64,000 bases of DNA from Actinomycetes bacterium (GCA_024222295.1 JAAEPF010000017.1:463197-527196), one strand, 5' to 3'. Numbered from the stretch's first letter, positions 16,820 through 26,195 are shown. The notes: a model not told the origin generated them from the sequence alone. Numbers and translations: made by a program.

Positions 16820-17662
16820 GAAGGTGGGGCGCTCGGTGTCGGCGTCGGCGGCCTCGCGCAGCACGCTGATCGGATCGCGCAGGTTGCCCACGTAGCCGAG
16901 TGCGTAGGCGCCCATCTGGTAGCCCATCAGGCGCTGCACCTTTTCGGGAAGCGCTGCGGCGACTTCGCGTGGAACCGAGAGGTACTGGTTCTCCTCCTGG
17001 CGAAGCCAGCCGAGCACGTAGTCGACGTTGATGCCGATGCGCGTGCGGTCGCTCGTGTTGGCACCACCGCCGTGCACCGCGCGGCCGGTGTAGAGAACCA
17101 CCGACCCGCGCGGCATTTCTGCGGCCACGGTGTCGGCGGGGTCGATCGCGGCCACATCCGCATCGGCCAAGGCATGGGCTCCCAGTGCCACGCGGGTGGC
17201 GCCGTTGGCCTCGGTGAAGTCGGTCAGTGCCCAGATCGTCGACACCTCCACCTCCACGTCCGAGGGGAACTGGAAGAAGTCGAATGCCCACTGGTCGCGG
17301 TGGAGCTGCTGCGCGGATTCCCCCGGGCCGATGGCGATCGCCTGTGTCAGGTGAAGCTGGAAGCTCGACTTCTGTGGCCACAGCACCTCATCGGCAACCT
17401 GCAACACCAGGTCGTGGGCCACCATCTCGACCGATGACGGACAGCTGGCCAGTAGCGCTCCGGGCCGTTTGGTCAGGTCACCCACGAAGTCGTCACCCCC
17501 GGCCTCGGTGGCCATCAGGATGGGATCCAGCTCTGCTGCGACGCGGTCACACAGCTCTTCGGGCGCGAGGCGTTCCACGATGGCCACGCCATCGCTGCGA
17601 AGTGCCGCGGCCACCTCTGGGGCGCTCGAGTCGGGGCCGAACCTCGCGATTGCGTCTGCCAT
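16811..17662 (-). CDS. Phytanoyl-CoA dioxygenase (PhyH) family protein
   Basis: A 283-residue Fe(II)/2-oxoglutarate dioxygenase. The metal triad is His121 and Asp123 in LHRDQW and His197 in GRAVHGGGAN; Arg208 in DRTRIG would hold 2-oxoglutarate. Length and order match the PhyH family, which hydroxylates acyl-CoAs and a range of lipids or natural products. The ATG at 17662 is 34 bases from the divergent FAD enzyme start, so the two may share a promoter region. Substrate unknown. Confidence 0.9.
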   Translation of the reverse strand: MADAIARFGPDSSAPEVAAALRSDGVAIVERLAPEELCDRVAAELDPILMATEAGGDDFVGDLTKRPGALLASCPSSVEMVAHDLVLQVADEVLWPQKSSFQLHLTQAIAIGPGESAQQLHRDQWAFDFFQFPSDVEVEVSTIWALTDFTEANGATRVALGAHALADADVAAIDPADTVAAEMPRGSVVLYTGRAVHGGGANTSDRTRIGINVDYVLGWLRQEENQYLSVPREVAAALPEKVQRLMGYQMGAYALGYVGNLRDPISVLREAADADTERPTFAP

Positions 17663-17696
17663 TCGTAGATCCTGCCATGTGTGATACGAACCATGG

Positions 17697-19433
17697 ATGG
17701 CCGATCACGGAGACTCGACATCAGATGAGACCTGGGACGTGGTCGTCGTCGGCTCCGGGCCCGGCGGCTTGACCGCCGCAGCCTGCCTGGCCGCGGAGGG
17801 CAGACGGGTGTTGGTGCTCGAAGCGCATGACCTGGCGGGCGGAAACACGCAGGTGTTCCGACGCCACCACAAGGTCGAGGACGGCTCGATGGCCACCTAC
17901 GAGTTCGACGTGGGCATCCACTACATCGGTGACTGCGGACCCGGCGGGTTGTTCCCGTCGATCTTCACCGCCCTGGGAGTCGGCGACAGGATCGACTTCC
18001 GGCCCCTCGATCCCGATGGGTTCGACACGCTGCACTTCCCCGACCTCGACTTCTCCGTGCCGGTCGGCTGGGATCGCTACCGTGACCGTCTGGTCGAGGC
18101 GTTTCCGTCCGAACAAGCCGGCCTCGAACGGGTGGTCGGCGTGCTGCGGGAAGTGGCAGAGGAGTCACGGGCCCGTTCCATCCCCGGAGCCGAGACCCCC
18201 ACGTTCGACCACTGGGCGTTTCGCACCCTCGACGAGCTGTTCGCAGAGGGCGAGCTCTCCCAGCGCGCGCAGGCGGTTCTGGACCACTGGTCGGGTCTGT
18301 ACGCGGGTGGCCCGTCGCAGACCGCAGTGTCGATGCACGCAGCGATCATCGACCACTACATGCGTGGCGCCTACTACCCCGAGGGTGGGGGGCAGATGAT
18401 GCCCGCACGGCTCATCCAGGTGATCGAGGCGTTCGGCGGCGAGGTGCGAACGCTGGCACCCGTCGACCGGATCATCGTGCAGGACCGTCGCGCCACCGGC
18501 GTGCTGATGGAGGACGGCCGCACGGTCCACGCCACGGAGGCGGTCATCTCCAACGCGGACCACGCTCGCACGGTGTTCGGCCTGGTCGGCGAGCAACACT
18601 GGGACCCGGGCACGGTCTCGTGGACCCGCGAAGCGCAGATGACGCTCGGGTTGGTGTGCGTGTACCTCGTGGTCGACATGGAGGTCGCGGGCCCCAACAC
18701 CAACCACTTCGTGTTCCCGACCTACGAGACCGATGGCCTATACGCCGAGCTCGACAACGGGATTCTCGAGGGGCCCGACATGTTCGCCTACATCGCCATG
18801 GCATCGCGCAAGGACCCGGGCAACGAGTTGCTCTGCTCTGCGGGCCAGACCAACCTCCAGGTGATGACCCTGGCTCCCCGAGGCCTGAAGTGGTGGGGCG
18901 TGGAGCAGTCACCGGCCGACGGAGGCCGGTACCGGCGGGGCGAGCAGTACCGGGCCCGCAAGGCCCAACTCACCGACGCATTGATCGACGCAGCCCAGCG
19001 AGCGCTGGCCGAAGACCTGGGCGGCCAGCGCCTGCGTGACCACATCGCGCACGTGGAGACCGCAACGCCTCTGTCCCAGGAGCGCTACACGCGCTCCACG
19101 GGGGGTACGAGCTACGGCTACATCCACTCACCGGAACAGTCCGGTGAGAACCGTCCCCAGCACCGCACGGAAATCGACGGTCTCTGGCTCGTGGGAGCCA
19201 ACACCTCGTCAGGCCATGGCGTGGCGGGCACCATGGTGGGCGGCGTCAACTGCGCCGGCGAGATGCTTGGGCGGCCGCTTCTCATCGAGATGGTGCTCGG
19301 CACGCCGCTGGTGGACCCGGCGGACGTGCCGGCGGACCCGGTCGGCTTCGACGCGATGGAGTTCAGCCGCGGCGCAGCCCTGCGTGCCGAGCGCGAGCGT
19401 GGTCGCGCGGCGCGCGCCGCTGTGGCGGACTGA
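17697..19433 (+). CDS. FAD-dependent oxidoreductase, retinol-saturase / carotenoid-isomerase-like
   Basis: A 578-residue flavoprotein. The FAD-binding Rossmann motif is at the start (VVVVGSGPGGLTAAACLAAEG, then Glu in VLEAHD), followed by GGNTQVFRR. The C terminus has GTSYGYIHSPEQ and LWLVGANTSSGHGVAGTMVGG, the closing FAD segment of the CrtI/CrtISO/retinol-saturase group. Those enzymes saturate, desaturate or isomerise polyene isoprenoids. A retinol-dehydrogenase-like SDR follows 47 bases later, which favours an isoprenoid alcohol or retinoid-like substrate (inference). Confidence 0.88.
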   Translation: MADHGDSTSDETWDVVVVGSGPGGLTAAACLAAEGRRVLVLEAHDLAGGNTQVFRRHHKVEDGSMATYEFDVGIHYIGDCGPGGLFPSIFTALGVGDRIDFRPLDPDGFDTLHFPDLDFSVPVGWDRYRDRLVEAFPSEQAGLERVVGVLREVAEESRARSIPGAETPTFDHWAFRTLDELFAEGELSQRAQAVLDHWSGLYAGGPSQTAVSMHAAIIDHYMRGAYYPEGGGQMMPARLIQVIEAFGGEVRTLAPVDRIIVQDRRATGVLMEDGRTVHATEAVISNADHARTVFGLVGEQHWDPGTVSWTREAQMTLGLVCVYLVVDMEVAGPNTNHFVFPTYETDGLYAELDNGILEGPDMFAYIAMASRKDPGNELLCSAGQTNLQVMTLAPRGLKWWGVEQSPADGGRYRRGEQYRARKAQLTDALIDAAQRALAEDLGGQRLRDHIAHVETATPLSQERYTRSTGGTSYGYIHSPEQSGENRPQHRTEIDGLWLVGANTSSGHGVAGTMVGGVNCAGEMLGRPLLIEMVLGTPLVDPADVPADPVGFDAMEFSRGAALRAERERGRAARAAVAD

Positions 19434-19480
19434 CCGGTCTGCAACCCGCGCACCCGCATGGCGCGGGTACCGTCTCGCAC

Positions 19481-20470
19481 ATGAGCACCAGCATCGGAGC
19501 AGAGACAACCACCGAAGAGGTCATCGAGGGCGTGGACCTCACCGGCAAGGTGGCCGTTGTCACCGGGGCGTCTGGCGGACTCGGCGAGGAGACCGCACGG
19601 GCGCTGGCCTCGAAGGGTGCGACCGTGGTCCTGGCCTCTCGCAACCCCGAGAAGCTGGCCGCTGCACAGGAGCGCATCGAGAGCACCGGTGTGGCCGGGT
19701 CCGTGGAGACACTCGTGCTCGACCTAGCCTCGTTCGACGCGGTGCGGGCGGCGGCCGGCGAGTTGGCCGGCCGACACCCCGCGATCGACCTGCTGATCCT
19801 CAACGCGGGCGTGATGGCGCCCCCGCTGGGTCGCACCGTGGAGGGCCACGAGCTGCAGTTAGGCACCAACCACCTCGGTCACTTCCTGTTCACCTTGTCG
19901 TTGCGCGACAACCTCCGCGCCGCCGCGCCGTCGCGGGTCGTGGTGCTGTCATCGGCTGGACACCGCACGTCGCCGATCATCTGGGAGGACCCCGACTTCG
20001 AGCGCGGCGAGTACCACAACTTCATTGCGTACGGTCAGTCCAAGACCGCCAACGCGCTGTTCGCACTCGAGTTGGATCGCCGGATGTCCGGCGACGGGGT
20101 GCATGCGTTCTCTGTGCACCCGGGCGTGATCATGACCGAACTGTCGCGGCACCTGACTGCGGAGGACATCCAGTGGATGGCCGACCGTGCCCGCGCCGAA
20201 GGCGGCGACGATGTCGACGGTGACGAATCCGGCAATGCGCTGGATGCATTCCAGTTCAAGACCGTGGAACAGGGGGCGGCCACATCGGTGTGGGCCGCCA
20301 CTGCCGCCGAGCTCGACGACCACGGTGGCGCGTACCTGGAGGATTGCCACGTCGCCCCTCGGGCTGACGCGCCCGGGGCATCGGGTGGGGTGCAGTCGTG
20401 GGCCTGTGACCCCGCAGAAGCAGCGCGGTTGTGGGAGCTGTCGTTGCGGGTCGTCGGCCTCGACGCCTGA
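19481..20470 (+). CDS. Short-chain dehydrogenase/reductase, retinol-dehydrogenase-like
   Basis: A 329-residue SDR. NAD(P) binding is by TGASGGLG at residues 28-35, NAG occurs in LILNAGVMAPP, the structural Asn is in LGTNHLGHF, and the catalytic pair is Tyr184 and Lys188 in YGQSK. The extended C-terminal part is typical of the retinol dehydrogenase/WW-oxidoreductase-like SDRs. It probably acts with the FAD enzyme just upstream. It converges on a LysR gene nine bases away. Confidence 0.9.
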   Translation: MSTSIGAETTTEEVIEGVDLTGKVAVVTGASGGLGEETARALASKGATVVLASRNPEKLAAAQERIESTGVAGSVETLVLDLASFDAVRAAAGELAGRHPAIDLLILNAGVMAPPLGRTVEGHELQLGTNHLGHFLFTLSLRDNLRAAAPSRVVVLSSAGHRTSPIIWEDPDFERGEYHNFIAYGQSKTANALFALELDRRMSGDGVHAFSVHPGVIMTELSRHLTAEDIQWMADRARAEGGDDVDGDESGNALDAFQFKTVEQGAATSVWAATAAELDDHGGAYLEDCHVAPRADAPGASGGVQSWACDPAEAARLWELSLRVVGLDA

Positions 20471-20479
20471 GGTCCGCAC

Positions 20480-21406
20480 TCAGCTGCGCGTCGGGTCGAT
20501 TCCGTTGGCAACGCGGACCGCGGCCTGCACCACGGCCGTTGTGAGCGAACCGGGCTCACCGGAGCGGCGGGCGATCGCCAGCCGGCGCGGCGGCAGCTCG
20601 GGGCTGAGCTCGTGCACCTCGATGCCGTGTTGTGCGGGATCTATGGACAGGCGGGGCATGACCGCCACTCCCAGGCCGCTGGCCACCATCGCATGCACCG
20701 CACCGTTGTCGGCCGTGCGGTATCCGTAGGTGGTCGTGGTGCCCATGGCCCGAAGCGACTTGTCGACCATTCGTTCGCAGACGCCGGCCGGATTGCCGAT
20801 GAGGGGCCGATCGGCGAGCTCCTCCACGGCCACTGGCCCGCGGTGTTCCCCCTGCGGTGTGATGGCCAGGTACGGATCACGCAGCAGTTCGGTCAGGTGC
20901 ATGCCCGACGGGTCGCCCTCCTCCTGCATCACGAGGAACGTGGCGTCGAGCTCCCCGCTCAGCAGCATGTGTTCCAGTTCGATTTCATCATCGGTTTCGA
21001 ACAGCTCGACTTCCACCAGTGGCAGCTCGTCGCGCAGCCGGGCGAGAAGCGGTGGCGCAAGGTGCACCGAGACTGACTGGAACGAACCGAGCCGCACCTT
21101 GCCTCGCTCTCCGTCACGGACCTGGTCGAGCTCTGCAAGCATCACGCCGAGCGAGTCGATGACCGCTCCGGTGTGACGGGCCAGGAGCCGACCAGCTGCG
21201 GTCGGTACCACTGGCCGTGGGCCGCCCGGCCGGTCGAAGAGTTGCTGTCCGAGTGCGTTCTCGAGCGCGGACACCTGCTGGCTGATGGCTGACTGGGTGT
21301 AGCCGAGCTGGTCAGCGGCCCTTCCGAATGTCCCCGTGCGCGCGACCGTTGTTGCCGCCACCAGGTGCCGGAGCTCGAGCCCCCGCAGGTCGGTCATCTC
21401 ATTCAC
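20480..21406 (-). CDS. LysR-family transcriptional regulator
   Basis: A 308-residue LysR protein. The winged helix is at residues 8-66 (LRHLVAATTVARTGTFGRAA, then QLGYTQSAISQQVSALE), followed by a linker helix and a periplasmic-binding-type effector domain with VRLGSFQSV and ASGLGVAVMPRL. LysR proteins usually control a divergent gene; here the divergent side holds a small cysteine-containing frame at 21495. The effector is unknown. Confidence 0.92.
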   Translation of the reverse strand: MNEMTDLRGLELRHLVAATTVARTGTFGRAADQLGYTQSAISQQVSALENALGQQLFDRPGGPRPVVPTAAGRLLARHTGAVIDSLGVMLAELDQVRDGERGKVRLGSFQSVSVHLAPPLLARLRDELPLVEVELFETDDEIELEHMLLSGELDATFLVMQEEGDPSGMHLTELLRDPYLAITPQGEHRGPVAVEELADRPLIGNPAGVCERMVDKSLRAMGTTTTYGYRTADNGAVHAMVASGLGVAVMPRLSIDPAQHGIEVHELSPELPPRRLAIARRSGEPGSLTTAVVQAAVRVANGIDPTRS

Positions 21407-21494
21407 CGGCGTTCACTTAACATCAATAATGCTTATGAATATGTGCAGAAACCATCGCTGTACATGATGTACCAGTTCGGGTGATGCTGGCCAC
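21407..21494. promoter_or_regulatory. AT-rich divergent control region upstream of the LysR gene
   Basis: The 88 bases before the LysR start include TTAACATCAATAATGCTTAT and ATGAATATG, unusually AT-rich for this genome, and GTAC-ATGAT-GTAC at about 21464-21476. It is a likely LysR binding and promoter region. No exact -35/-10 pair is convincing. Confidence 0.4.
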
Positions 21495-21671
21495 ATGGCT
21501 ACGAACACTCCTGCACGAATCCGCCCCCGAGCCACCCGGTACGAGCAGTCAGCCATGGCCACACGAGGGGTCGGATCCTGCGGTGCACGGGTGCACCGTG
21601 ACGGCATCGTGGTCTGTCGGCGGGCCGACTGCAGCGGCCTCGCCTGTGATGGCGCGAGTCAGGCGGCCTGA
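21495..21671 (+). CDS. Possible small cysteine-containing protein (58 residues)
   Basis: An ATG at 21495 opens 58 codons to a TGA at 21671, divergent from the LysR gene and fed by its AT-rich control region. The product is basic at the N terminus (RIRPRATRYEQ) and carries four Cys in the second half (GSCGARVH, VVCRRADCSGLACDG). It overlaps no other gene; the convergent hydrolase ends 22 bases later. I recognise no family, and the ribosome binding site is weak. Confidence 0.4.
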   Translation: MATNTPARIRPRATRYEQSAMATRGVGSCGARVHRDGIVVCRRADCSGLACDGASQAA

Positions 21672-21693
21672 CTGCGCCCCCAGGCGGGAGGTG

Positions 21694-22935
21694 TCAGGCC
21701 GGTTGTGCTTCGGGGTCGCCGTTGGAGTGGCTGTCGGAACGAAGCGTCCGCGAGGTCTTGTCGGCGGCTGCAACGGCGGCGGCACCCAACTGCATGATCC
21801 GCAGGTCGCCGATCGGCGTGCCGCTTCCGCGGCTGCACACGAATCCGAGCGCCAGATCCCGTGAGGGGTCGGCCCAGCCACCCGACCCGCCGAAGCCGAA
21901 GTGGCCGAAGGCAGGTCCTACGCCGCCGCGGCTGGTGTAGACGCGGTGGTAGCCGAGTCGCCAGTCCATCGGCAGCACGAGCACGTGATCGCGGCCACGG
22001 CGCTGCACCGTGCTGATCGTGCCGACCGTCTCCTCGGACAGGATCCGGGTGCCGTCGATCTCTCCCCAGCCGGCGAGCATTCCGTACATGCGGCCCAGTG
22101 AGCGGGCCGTGAAGAACCCGTTGGCCGCCGGCATCGCCGAATCCATCGCATCGGGGCCGTAGAGCGCCTCCTCCACGTTGCGCGGCGCGAGGGCGTTGAT
22201 CAGGCGCCGCGTGTTGAGCGGCCCCGGCACGGCCGAGACGACCTTGCCCATCGCGGTGCCGATCTGCTTCTCGATCTGCCTGACCGTGGCGTTGGTCGGT
22301 CTCGGCAGGCCCATGGTTGCCAGCGGTGCCACCCGGTGCCGCTCGGATCGGGGAAGGCCGATGAACAGTCCGTCCAGCTCGAGCGGCTGGGCCAGTTCCT
22401 TGTCGACGAACGTCGCGATGTCATCGCCGGACACCCGCCTCACGATCTCGCCGACCAACCAGCCGTAGGTGAGCGCGTGGTAGCCGTGGCGCGTGCCGGG
22501 CTCGTAGGCGGGCTCGGCCTCGGCAAGGGCCTCCACCATGTGGTCCCAGTCGTGCATGCGCGAGCCGTGGTCCACGAGGCTGCGGATGCGGTGCAGGCCG
22601 GCGGAGTGGGTGATCACGTGGCGCACGGTCACGTCCTGCTTGCCCCCCTGGGCGAACTCCGGCCAGTAGGTGGCTACCGGCTCGTCGTAGTCGACCTCGC
22701 CTCGGTCGGCCAGCACGTGCAGGGCCGTGGACGACACGCCCTTGGTGGTCGAGAAGCACATGGCGACCGTGTCCTGCTCCCACGGGTCGTCATCGGTGCG
22801 GTTGCCACCCCAGATGTCGACCACTGGTTTGCCGCGGTGATAGATGCACACCGCCGCGCCGCCGTTGGTGCGCTTCAGCTGCCGCCTGAAGACGTCGCCG
22901 ACCGCCGAGAAATCCTTGTGAACGAAACCTTCCAC
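21694..22935 (-). CDS. Serine beta-lactamase-like hydrolase / esterase
   Basis: A 413-residue protein of the class-C beta-lactamase/EstB fold. The catalytic Ser62 and Lys65 are in FSTTK, the general-base Tyr157 is in LTYGWLVGE, and the third motif is the glycine-rich GHFGFGGSGGWAD. No signal peptide is evident, so it is probably a cytoplasmic esterase rather than a secreted lactamase. The GTG at 22935 was chosen because the upstream frame reads through the intergenic region and the antisense of nothing conserved. Confidence 0.85.
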   Translation of the reverse strand: MEGFVHKDFSAVGDVFRRQLKRTNGGAAVCIYHRGKPVVDIWGGNRTDDDPWEQDTVAMCFSTTKGVSSTALHVLADRGEVDYDEPVATYWPEFAQGGKQDVTVRHVITHSAGLHRIRSLVDHGSRMHDWDHMVEALAEAEPAYEPGTRHGYHALTYGWLVGEIVRRVSGDDIATFVDKELAQPLELDGLFIGLPRSERHRVAPLATMGLPRPTNATVRQIEKQIGTAMGKVVSAVPGPLNTRRLINALAPRNVEEALYGPDAMDSAMPAANGFFTARSLGRMYGMLAGWGEIDGTRILSEETVGTISTVQRRGRDHVLVLPMDWRLGYHRVYTSRGGVGPAFGHFGFGGSGGWADPSRDLALGFVCSRGSGTPIGDLRIMQLGAAAVAAADKTSRTLRSDSHSNGDPEAQPA

Positions 22936-23026
22936 CCATCCATTGTGCCGCGTTCTGTGAGCGGTTCGCTGGCATAGCGCGCAAACGGCTCCGGCGATGC
23001 GCGAACGGCCAGGATCGCAGCGCTCC

Positions 23027-23788
23027 TCAGGAGCGCATCTGGACCCTGGAAGCCGGATCCTGGTTGTAGAACGCGGAGAGAACCTCGTAGAGGTCTGCCT
23101 TGTGCGCACGCATCTCCACCGGCCGGTCGAAGAACACCTCGGTGGCCACGGCGAAGAACTCGCCGACGTTTACCCCGGCGTAGCTCGACAGCAGCTTGTC
23201 GCGCCCTGCCTGCAGGTGCTCGTACTCCGCGGTGCACACCTCCACCCAGCGATCGCGCTGGTCGGCCGGAAGCGGCGGTGTGCCGTCGACGACGTCGTCG
23301 AGCATGTCGAGCTTGTGGGCGAACTCGTGGAACACCACGTTGTGACCCTTCTCCGGATGGCGGGCGTCACGCCTCACCGCATCCCAGGCGATGATGATCG
23401 GCCCCTTGTGGGCGGCCTGCCCGAGTATCGGCACCGGTGCGTCCGTCATCAGCCCCGCGACCGGTGCGCCACGCGGCCCCTTGAGCACGACCGTGGTCGG
23501 GTGCACGATGATCGCGCCCACCTCGCGGTAGTGCTGGAAGCTGAGCCCGAGAATCAGAAGGGCGGCCTGCGCTGCGATCATCAGCGTCATCTCGTCGGTC
23601 AGCTCGAAGTCCTTCGCCGCCTCCCAGTTCTTGCGCGAGAGCAGCATGCCGGCGTAGTCGGCAAGCAGTTCCTGTTCGGCCTCATCGAGGTGGCGCCAGT
23701 GCTGGATGCGGTCCTCTAGCACCTCGCGCCAACCCTCGGGAAGGGCTTCCCGGGGTGGCTTGCGACGGAAGAACCGTGAGAGTCCGAT
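23027..23788 (-). CDS. mtfA: MtfA-like zinc-dependent peptidase, no standard start codon found
   Basis: The reading frame gives about 253 residues, like the roughly 265 of E. coli MtfA. The zinc motif HEFAHKLD is at residues 154-161, with VGEFFAVATEVFF downstream and the family strand GPIIIAWDAV before it. MtfA binds the Mlc repressor and has aminopeptidase activity in enterobacteria; the role here is unknown. No ATG, GTG or TTG lies in frame before the conserved part. The codon where homologues would have ATG (followed by GLSRFFRRK) is ATC at 23788-23786. Either ATC is used, the base is wrong, or the gene is impaired. Confidence 0.8.
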   Translation of the reverse strand: MGLSRFFRRKPPREALPEGWREVLEDRIQHWRHLDEAEQELLADYAGMLLSRKNWEAAKDFELTDEMTLMIAAQAALLILGLSFQHYREVGAIIVHPTTVVLKGPRGAPVAGLMTDAPVPILGQAAHKGPIIIAWDAVRRDARHPEKGHNVVFHEFAHKLDMLDDVVDGTPPLPADQRDRWVEVCTAEYEHLQAGRDKLLSSYAGVNVGEFFAVATEVFFDRPVEMRAHKADLYEVLSAFYNQDPASRVQMRS

Positions 23789-23851
23789 GCCACTTTCTAC
23801 CGTGCCGACCGGCCGCGGCGGGCGACGTGTACGTCTGAAAGGATCTGGCCC

Positions 23852-24688
23852 ATGCGCTACGCAATCAAGACCGCCCCCCAGATGACCACGTTCGACGCGA
23901 TGCTCGAGGTCTGGCAGGCCGCCGACGACATCGAGCTGTTCGAGTCGGCGTGGAACTTCGATCACTTCGAACCGATCATCGCCCAGCCGCGCACAGGGCC
24001 CTGCCTCGAGGGCTGGACGAGCCTCGCTGCTCTGGCACAGGCGACCAGGCGCATCCGTGTTGGCTGCATGGTGACGGGCATGCCCTACCGCCATCCCTCA
24101 GTGCTGGCCAACATGGCCGCAACGGTGGACGTGATCTCGGGCGGTCGACTCGAGCTGGGTCTGGGCGCCGGCTGGAACCAGGAGGAGTCCAACGCGCTCG
24201 GCATCGACCTGCCTCCGCTCAAGGAACGTTTCGACCGCTTCGACGAGGGCCTCGAGGTGATCACCAGGCTGTTGCGCGACGAGGTCGCCAACTTCGAGGG
24301 CGATCACTACAGCCTCACCGACGCCAACTGCGAACCGAAGCCGATCCAGAAGCCGTGGCCACCCATCTGGATCGGAGGCGACGGCCCGAAGCGCACGCTG
24401 CGTGCCGTCGCCCGTCACGCGGACTACTGGAACACCCCTTTCACATCGCCAGAGGCACTGGCACGCAGTGTGGAGACCCTGCACGGCCACTGCGCGGACG
24501 TGGGCCGGGATCCCTCGGAGATCACCATCACGGCCCAGCTGATCCACAACCCGGAAGCCGGCATCGGCGCAACGGTCGAAGGCGCGGCCCGGTTGGGGGA
24601 GGCCGGCTGCGAGCTCGTCGTGCTGTACCTGCCCGAGACGGTGCACAACGCCGCCGAGGTCGAGAAGCTGGCAGAAGCCCTCCGGTGA
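23852..24688 (+). CDS. LLM-class flavin (F420)-dependent oxidoreductase
   Basis: A 278-residue luciferase-like TIM-barrel protein. Visible marks are FESAWNFDHFEPI, ATRRIRVGCMVTGMPYRHPSV, and ISGGRLELGLGAGWN, which are the F420-contacting strands of this family. Actinobacterial members use F420 or FMN to reduce or oxidise diverse substrates. It is divergent from the MtfA-like gene and 37 bases before an FAD enzyme, which may be co-transcribed. Confidence 0.9.
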   Translation: MRYAIKTAPQMTTFDAMLEVWQAADDIELFESAWNFDHFEPIIAQPRTGPCLEGWTSLAALAQATRRIRVGCMVTGMPYRHPSVLANMAATVDVISGGRLELGLGAGWNQEESNALGIDLPPLKERFDRFDEGLEVITRLLRDEVANFEGDHYSLTDANCEPKPIQKPWPPIWIGGDGPKRTLRAVARHADYWNTPFTSPEALARSVETLHGHCADVGRDPSEITITAQLIHNPEAGIGATVEGAARLGEAGCELVVLYLPETVHNAAEVEKLAEALR

Positions 24689-24725
24689 GCCGGCCGCGCA
24701 CTGGCCCGACGACCGGTGTCCACAG

Positions 24726-26177
24726 ATGAAGTCGGCGGTCGTCGTCGGCTCGGGGCCCAACGGCCTCGTGGCAGCAGTCACGCTCGCGCGCGCTGGTTGG
24801 CGCGTCACCGTCCACGAGGCGTCGGACACGCCGGGAGGAGGCACCCGCTCGGCCGAACTGACCGCTCCCGGTGCCCTCAGCGACGTGTGCTCCGCCGTGC
24901 ACCCGCTCGCAGTTGCCTCACCCGTGATGCGGTCGCTTCCGCTCGAGGAGCACGGCCTGGCGTGGGTGCACCCCGAGGCACCCCTCGGTCACGCTCTGGC
25001 CGACGGTCGCGCCGTGATGCTCGAACGGTCTATCCAGGCGACAGCAGACGGACTCGGTCCCGACGCCGCTGCCTGGAAGACCCTGATGGGCCCGCTCGCT
25101 GACAGCGCCGGCCAACTGGTCGACACGGTGCTGACCCGCTCGCCGGCCGCCCTCGAGTTCTCCCCGCGGTCACTGGCTGCGGCGGGGAGGTTCGCACTGG
25201 CGGCCAGTCGCTCGGCGAGCGCGCTGGCCGGCCGCTTCGAAGGTGAACGGGCGCGTGCACTGCTGGCAGGTCTGGCCGGGCACTCCGTGCTCCGCCTCGA
25301 CCGCGCCCCCTCGGGCGGTGTCGGTCTCATGCTCGGGTTGCTTGCCCATGTGGTCGGGTGGCCGGTCGCCCGAGGCGGGTCGCAGGCGATCGCCGACGCG
25401 CTCGTTTCCGTCCTGCACGCCGAGGGCGGAGAGGTGGTCACGGCGCACCGGGTCGAGTCGCTCGCGGAACTGGGCGATGTCGACGCGGTGTTGCTGGACA
25501 CGTCTGTCATGGAGTTCGCGCGACTGGCCGGCCACGCACTACCGGCCGGCTACGAGCGCTCGCTGGGCAGGGTCCGCCAGGGCCCCGGCGTGTGCAAGGT
25601 GGACTGGCTGCTCGACGGCCAGGTGCCATGGGCCGACGAGCGCCTGCTGCGGGCAGGCACCGTGCACCTCGGTGGCAATCTCGAGCAGATAGCGGCCGCG
25701 GAGTCAGGGGTGTGGGCAGGCCGGCACCCGGAGCGGCCCTACGTACTGCTGGCCCAGCAGAGTCTCTTCGACCCGACGCGCCTCCGCTCGGCAGCGGTGT
25801 CCGGGGCACAGGTGGTGTGGGCCTACACACACACCCCCGTGGGCTCCACGCTGGACGTTTCCGACTCGGTCGCAGCGGTGGTCGAGCAAGCCGCGCCCGG
25901 GTTCCGCGACCGAATCCTGTCCACCAGGGTGATGAGCGCCACCGACATGCAGCGCCACAACACCAACTACCCGGGTGGCGACATCACCGGCGGGATAGCG
26001 GACCTTCGCGGGATGCTGGTGCGCCCCACCGTCGTCGCCCCCTGGCGGACACCACTGGCAGGGCTCTACCTCTGTTCGGCCTCGACTCCACCCGGTGCCG
26101 GCGTGCACGGCATGTGTGGCTGGCATGCGGCCCGTTGCGTGCTCGTTGACCACGGCTCCGGCCGTCCTCGTGTCTGA
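24726..26177 (+). CDS. FAD-dependent oxidoreductase, phytoene-desaturase-like
   Basis: A 483-residue flavoprotein. It opens with AVVVGSGPNGLVAAVTLARAG and a VHEASDTPGGGTRS loop, and closes with LYLCSASTPPGAGVHGMCGWHAA, the C-terminal FAD segment of the CrtI-like group. The middle has NTNYPGGDITGG, also found in that group. It lacks the retinol-saturase length of the other FAD enzyme in this window. Substrate unknown; it probably belongs to the same unit as the LLM gene upstream. Confidence 0.85.
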   Translation: MKSAVVVGSGPNGLVAAVTLARAGWRVTVHEASDTPGGGTRSAELTAPGALSDVCSAVHPLAVASPVMRSLPLEEHGLAWVHPEAPLGHALADGRAVMLERSIQATADGLGPDAAAWKTLMGPLADSAGQLVDTVLTRSPAALEFSPRSLAAAGRFALAASRSASALAGRFEGERARALLAGLAGHSVLRLDRAPSGGVGLMLGLLAHVVGWPVARGGSQAIADALVSVLHAEGGEVVTAHRVESLAELGDVDAVLLDTSVMEFARLAGHALPAGYERSLGRVRQGPGVCKVDWLLDGQVPWADERLLRAGTVHLGGNLEQIAAAESGVWAGRHPERPYVLLAQQSLFDPTRLRSAAVSGAQVVWAYTHTPVGSTLDVSDSVAAVVEQAAPGFRDRILSTRVMSATDMQRHNTNYPGGDITGGIADLRGMLVRPTVVAPWRTPLAGLYLCSASTPPGAGVHGMCGWHAARCVLVDHGSGRPRV

Positions 26178-26195
26178 ATCCCGGTGGGGAAGCGG

